From positions 1 through 38,164 of the forward strand of contig CANGPV010000010.1 of the NCBI GenBank assembly GCA_947455935.1: 38,164 nt of DNA, in the 5' to 3' direction. Below the pieces are notes generated by a model. The model had not been told where the DNA came from and made no database searches. It saw only the letters and a list, made by a program, of their open reading frames with translations. Position numbers and translations under genes: made by a program. This stretch comes from Comamonadaceae bacterium. GTDB taxonomy: Bacteria; Pseudomonadota; Gammaproteobacteria; Burkholderiales; Burkholderiaceae_C. This document shows, piece by piece, positions 34,763 through 38,164 of this stretch (position 1 is its first letter; each line of letters begins with the position of its first letter).

Positions 34763-35376
34763 ATGTGGCAACCCCTACCTTGGTTTTGGCATCTAACAAC
34801 GCGGGCAAACTCGCCGAACTTCAAGCCCTGTTTGCGTCCTTGGGTGTGGCGTTGGTGGCGCAATCGACATTGAATATCCCAGAAGCCGACGAGCCATTCC
34901 ATACCTTCGTTGAAAACGCTTTGGCCAAGGCGCGCCATGCCAGTTTGCACAGCGGCTTGCCTGCTATCGCAGACGACGCGGGTTTGTGTGTGGATGCCTT
35001 TGGTGGCTTGCCTGGTGTGCAAACAGCTTTCTATTGCACTCAGTTTGGTTACCCCAAAAGCGACGACAACAACCGCAAGGCATTGCTAGAGCAAATGCTT
35101 GGCATCACTGAGCGACGTGCGGCCTTGGTCAGTACCTTGGTGGCGGTACGCAGTCCCCAAGACCCAGAACCCTTGATTGCCACAGGCCGTGCGGTAGGAG
35201 AAATTACCACTGAACCCATGGGAGACAAAGGGTTTGGCTTTGATCCCGTCATGTGGATTCCCTCAAAGGGTAAAACTTTTGCCCAGATGACGGAGGAAGA
35301 AAAAAATGCCTTAAGCCACCGAGGGCAAGCAGCAAGGGCTATGTTGGCGTTGATGCAAATGCGTTGGTTTGCATGA
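34759..35376 (+). CDS. rdgB: XTP/dITP diphosphatase (RdgB/HAM1 family)
   Basis: House-cleaning pyrophosphatase that removes dITP/XTP from the nucleotide pool. The 205 residues show [18 protein letters not shown] at the start, [36 protein letters not shown] and the C-terminal [34 protein letters not shown] overlaps with both rph and hemW. Confidence 0.96.
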   Translation: MNVATPTLVLASNNAGKLAELQALFASLGVALVAQSTLNIPEADEPFHTFVENALAKARHASLHSGLPAIADDAGLCVDAFGGLPGVQTAFYCTQFGYPKSDDNNRKALLEQMLGITERRAALVSTLVAVRSPQDPEPLIATGRAVGEITTEPMGDKGFGFDPVMWIPSKGKTFAQMTEEEKNALSHRGQAARAMLALMQMRWFA

Positions 35377-36581
35377 CGTTAGATATTCAGCATTTGATGC
35401 GGCCGGGCACCTTGTCGCTGCCCTCGCTGCCGCCTTTGTCTGTGTATGTGCACCTGCCTTGGTGCTTAAAAAAATGCCCTTACTGCGATTTCAATTCGCA
35501 TGAAATGCGTCAAGCTGAACTGCCCGAGCAAGCTTATTTGGACGCGGTGTGTGCTGACATTGAGGCAAGTTTGCCCTTGGTGTGGGGTAGGCAGGTGCAC
35601 AGCGTTTTCATCGGCGGAGGCACACCCAGTTTGTTTTCAGCGCAGGGTATTGCTCGCTTGATCAGCGATGTGCGGGCACGTTTAAATTTAGTGCCAGACT
35701 GTGAAATCACTTTGGAAGCCAACCCCGGCACATTTGAGAAAGAACGTTTTCATGCTTTCAGACTTGCAGGTGTGAATCGCTTGTCTGTGGGGGTGCAAAG
35801 TTTTAACGATCAACATTTACAGGCTTTGGGGCGTGTACATAACGCTGACCAAGCAATAGCGGCGGTGGGGGAGGCCGCACAAGCGTTTGAGACCTTCAAC
35901 ATTGATTTGATGTACGCCTTGCCCAGTCAAACCATGGCGCAACTGGACGAAGACTTAAAAGTTGCGCTAGCGCTGAAGCCCCCTCACCTGTCCATTTACC
36001 ACCTGACGATAGAGCCCAACACGCTGTTTGCCAAATACCCACCATCAGACCTACCCGTTGAGGATTTGGCTTACGACATGTTGGACCGCATCACCGAGCA
36101 AACGCAAGCCATAGGTATGCAACGCTATGAAGTGTCAGCCTATGCCAAGGCGGGACACCGCTGTTGGCACAACACCAACTACTGGCAATTTGGCGACTAT
36201 TTGGGTGTAGGTGCAGGAGCGCACAGCAAGCTGAGCTTTGCCCACCGAGTGGTGCGCATGGTCAAGCACCGCGAGCCCAAGCTCTACATGGAAAAAACCA
36301 CGGGTGAAGGTGCAACAGCTTCGTTTGAAGAAGTTTCACGCGAACATCTGCCCTTTGAGTTCATGCTGAATGCCACTCGTTTAAAGGACGGTTTTGAACT
36401 GAAGTGGTTCACTGAGCGAACCGGACTCCCCCTTAGTTCAATTGCGTCAACTTTGGACAAGGCGCAGTCTTTGGGATTGATTGAGCGTGATTTGCAAAAG
36501 GTGTTCCCAACTGAGCGTGGCTTTGATATGTTGAGTGATTTGCAAGCTTTGTTTTTACCGCATGAATCATTGAACGCTTAG
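35373..36581 (+). CDS. hemW: Heme chaperone HemW (coproporphyrinogen III oxidase-like radical SAM protein)
   Basis: Radical SAM family protein now regarded as a heme chaperone rather than an oxygen-independent coproporphyrinogen oxidase. 402 residues: SVYVHLPWCLKKCPYCDFNSHE with the CxxxCxxC cluster, FIGGGTPSLF, ITLEANPGTFE, VNRLSVGVQSFND, and a C-terminal HemW domain (HRCWHNTNYWQFGDYLGVGAGAHS). The ATG at 35373 overlaps the rdgB stop; three extra upstream codons are possible but unlikely. Last gene of the rph operon; downstream a CCAGC-N7-GCTGG hairpin lacks a T-run. Confidence 0.95.
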   Translation: MTLDIQHLMRPGTLSLPSLPPLSVYVHLPWCLKKCPYCDFNSHEMRQAELPEQAYLDAVCADIEASLPLVWGRQVHSVFIGGGTPSLFSAQGIARLISDVRARLNLVPDCEITLEANPGTFEKERFHAFRLAGVNRLSVGVQSFNDQHLQALGRVHNADQAIAAVGEAAQAFETFNIDLMYALPSQTMAQLDEDLKVALALKPPHLSIYHLTIEPNTLFAKYPPSDLPVEDLAYDMLDRITEQTQAIGMQRYEVSAYAKAGHRCWHNTNYWQFGDYLGVGAGAHSKLSFAHRVVRMVKHREPKLYMEKTTGEGATASFEEVSREHLPFEFMLNATRLKDGFELKWFTERTGLPLSSIASTLDKAQSLGLIERDLQKVFPTERGFDMLSDLQALFLPHESLNA

Positions 36582-36636
36582 CCTTTCCAGCCTACAAAGC
36601 TGGTTAGAATCACTAGCGCTAAGACACACACGATTA

Positions 36637-36724
36637 GGAAGCGTGGCAGAGTGGTCGATTGCACCGGTCTTGAAAACCGGCAACGGGAAACCGTTCGTGA
36701 GTTCGAATCTCACCGCTTCCGCCA
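36637..36724 (+). tRNA. tRNA-Ser (anticodon TGA)
   Basis: An 88-base tRNA with a long variable arm, as in Ser tRNAs: acceptor GGAAGCG/CGCTTCC, anticodon arm CCGGT-CTTGAAA-ACCGG giving TGA, T-loop GTTCGAA and encoded CCA. A TAGAAT (36605-36610) 26 bases upstream is a possible -10. Confidence 0.96.
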
Positions 36725-36780
36725 ATATGCCAATTTATCCACACTGACAAAAGTCTTTGTGTGGCAGATATAAATAATGG

Positions 36781-37554
36781 TCAGTAGTTGCTGCCACCAT
36801 TGATTTGAATGCCCTGGCCTGTGATGTGGCTTGATAAATCAGAGGCGAGGTAAAGCATCAAATTCGCAACCTCGACCGGATCGGCATACCTTCCATCAGG
36901 AATGGACGCCGTGCGTTGCGCACGCAGTTGTTCGGCTGAACCTGTCGCTTGTGAAGCTTCAATGTCACGCAACATTTCTGTGTCAACAGGCCCAGGGCAC
37001 ACTGCATTGACGCGGATACCTTTGCGAGCCACTTCAATGGCTGCAGTTTTGGTCAGACCCATGACTGCATGTTTGCTGGCGGTGTAGGGGCCCAGTTTGC
37101 GGGTTGCCAAAAAAGATCCCAGCGAAGCCGTATTGACCACAGCACCTTTGCCTTGTTGAATCATGATGGGCAGAACGTATTTAAGTCCTAAAAATACGCC
37201 TCGGACATTGATGTTCATGACTTTTTCAAACACTTCCAAGGGGTAGTCCACCAAGGAATGGATTTCACCTTGCCATGCTGCATTGTTCATAAAGATATCA
37301 ATTCGCCCCCATGTTTGCATGGCGGTATTCACATAGTTTTGAACTTGTTCTGGATCGCTGACATCTGCTTGGACAAACATGGCCTCGCCACCGATATTTT
37401 CGATGAGTGATTGGGTTTGAAGTCCCGCTTCTTTTGCGATATCAACCAATAACACTTTTGCGCCAACTTGGCCCAATGCCAAAGCCACTGCGCGGCCAAT
37501 GCCACCCGCTGCGCCAGTGACCAAAGCTACCTGACCGGAGAAATCAATTTTCAT
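36781..37554 (-). CDS. Short-chain dehydrogenase/reductase (classical SDR)
   Basis: NAD(P)-dependent oxidoreductase of 257 residues. Motifs: TGAAGGIGRAVALAL (TGxxxGIG), ADVSD, the NNAAW element, a catalytic Ser in NTASLGSF, YTASK (catalytic Tyr/Lys), the PGPVDTEML segment and the C-terminal ITGQGIQINGG. An acidic residue after the second strand (LLVDIAK) favours NAD. The substrate is not evident; divergent pairing with an acyl-CoA ligase suggests a 3-hydroxyacyl-CoA or cyclic alcohol dehydrogenase in a carboxylic-acid degradation pathway. ATG 37554 is used; a GTG at 37563 is the alternative, and neither has a good ribosome site. Confidence 0.9.
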   Translation of the reverse strand: MKIDFSGQVALVTGAAGGIGRAVALALGQVGAKVLLVDIAKEAGLQTQSLIENIGGEAMFVQADVSDPEQVQNYVNTAMQTWGRIDIFMNNAAWQGEIHSLVDYPLEVFEKVMNINVRGVFLGLKYVLPIMIQQGKGAVVNTASLGSFLATRKLGPYTASKHAVMGLTKTAAIEVARKGIRVNAVCPGPVDTEMLRDIEASQATGSAEQLRAQRTASIPDGRYADPVEVANLMLYLASDLSSHITGQGIQINGGSNY

Positions 37555-37631
37555 TTTGTGCACCCAAAGGGAAAACCCCTAAATTCAGAATATATTTGCA
37601 GGTAGATAATCATACCAGTCAGTAACACTCT

Positions 37632-38164
37632 GTGGGAAATGCTTTGACAATTGATTTCAGCCATACAAATTGGCCTTCGCTGAGCGTTAGGCAAGAGTTG
37701 CTGCGTCAAAGGTACCCGGTGTGGAAGCCCATGACATTGGATGATTTGCTAGACAAAAACGCCCAAGAATTTCCGGGCAGACCATTTGTTATCACCCATA
37801 GCCAAAGTTGGACCTATGCAGACATGCATTCTTGGGCAAAACGATTGGCCGCAGGTTTAATCAACAGTGGTGTCAAAACTGGGGACCATGTGGCGATGTT
37901 GATGGCCAATTTCCCAGAATTTATCGCCATCAAGTTTGCTATAGCAATGGTAGGTGCCGTTGCAGTACCCATCAATTTTTTAAACAAGCGAGATGAACTG
38001 GGTTATGTGCTCAAGCAGTCTGACGCGGTCTTGCTAATCACCATGGACAGGTTCAGAGACTTGTCCTATCTTAAATTCTTGGACGAATTAGCACCTGATT
38101 GGGAAGAGCAGGGCGGAGGTAAGACGCTTCCCATGTTGAAAAAGGTGGTTGTTTTTCACACTGG
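37632..38164 (+). CDS. AMP-dependent acyl-CoA ligase, N-terminal part (runs off window)
   Basis: An open frame to the window edge encoding about 177 residues of the ANL (acyl-CoA synthetase) N-domain: MTLDDLLDKNAQEFPGRPFVI, WTYADMHSWAKRLAAGL, GVKTGDHVAMLMANFPEFIAIKFA and GAVAVPINFLNKRDELGYVLKQSDA. The ATP-binding signature lies beyond the window. Start is unclear: GTG 37632 or TTG 37644, neither with a strong ribosome site; an ATG at 37639 is in another frame and stops at once. Divergent from the SDR with about 77 bases between; this A+T-rich gap contains no clear gene. Likely activates a fatty, aromatic or alicyclic acid. Confidence 0.85.
   Translation, partial: MGNALTIDFSHTNWPSLSVRQELLRQRYPVWKPMTLDDLLDKNAQEFPGRPFVITHSQSWTYADMHSWAKRLAAGLINSGVKTGDHVAMLMANFPEFIAIKFAIAMVGAVAVPINFLNKRDELGYVLKQSDAVLLITMDRFRDLSYLKFLDELAPDWEEQGGGKTLPMLKKVVVFHT

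Noticed and set aside
36587-36603. CCAGC-N7-GCTGG hairpin after hemW as a terminator
   Set aside because: Stem of 5 bp and no T-run downstream.

Overview
The window looks like the chromosome of a betaproteobacterium of the order Burkholderiales, most likely Comamonadaceae (Limnohabitans/Rhodoferax-like). This is inferred from gene order rather than a database match. The diagnostic blocks are SURF1 - SCO-like protein - COX15 - COX10 - SCO1 - rpoH; paired M16 peptidases - rsmD - coaD - ferredoxin; TPR protein - lolB - ispE - tRNA-Gln - prs - rplY - pth diverging from mutM-mutY; rapZ-recN-nadK diverging from hrcA; and gmk-rpoZ-spoT with yicC diverging from rph-rdgB-hemW. Most genes are housekeeping genes packed with ATGA-type overlaps.

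Region by region: 1-3832 is a plus-strand cytochrome c oxidase assembly operon (SURF1 cut by the window edge, a thioredoxin-fold SCO-like membrane protein, heme A synthase, heme O synthase, SCO1 copper chaperone). It meets rpoH (sigma-32) tail to tail with overlapping stops. The rpoH promoter carries a perfect CIRCE operator, and the gene for the cognate repressor HrcA lies about 20 kb away in the same window. At 4853-5665 there is a TacA/TacT-type toxin-antitoxin pair with its own promoter and a palindrome. At 5690-8441 a minus-strand trio encodes a divergent enolase paralogue, an APH-fold kinase and an Mpo1-like (DUF962) membrane protein. ftsY follows, diverging from the M16 peptidase pair, rsmD, coaD and a 2[4Fe-4S] ferredoxin.

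13627-19790 is a minus-strand block running from a TPR protein through lolB, ispE, tRNA-Gln, prs, rplY, pth and a small Lys-rich secreted protein. It has terminators after rplY and prs and a long hairpin-forming repeat between rplY and pth. mutM-mutY, rapZ-recN-nadK and hrcA follow. At 26154-29057 sits the most unusual locus: a 751-residue protein with two tandem TerB-like domains, a long low-complexity linker, one transmembrane helix and an extracytoplasmic domain. A small lipoprotein follows whose sequence echoes that extracytoplasmic domain. The locus is more A+T-rich than its neighbours and ends at two tRNA genes, so it may be accessory.

29290-36581 returns to core genes: greB, spoT, rpoZ, gmk, yicC, then rph-rdgB-hemW, preceded by a 28-codon leader ORF with a perfect Shine-Dalgarno that is ATGA-coupled to rph. 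tRNA-Ser follows. The right edge holds a short-chain dehydrogenase diverging from the start of an acyl-CoA ligase gene, probably the beginning of a catabolic cluster.
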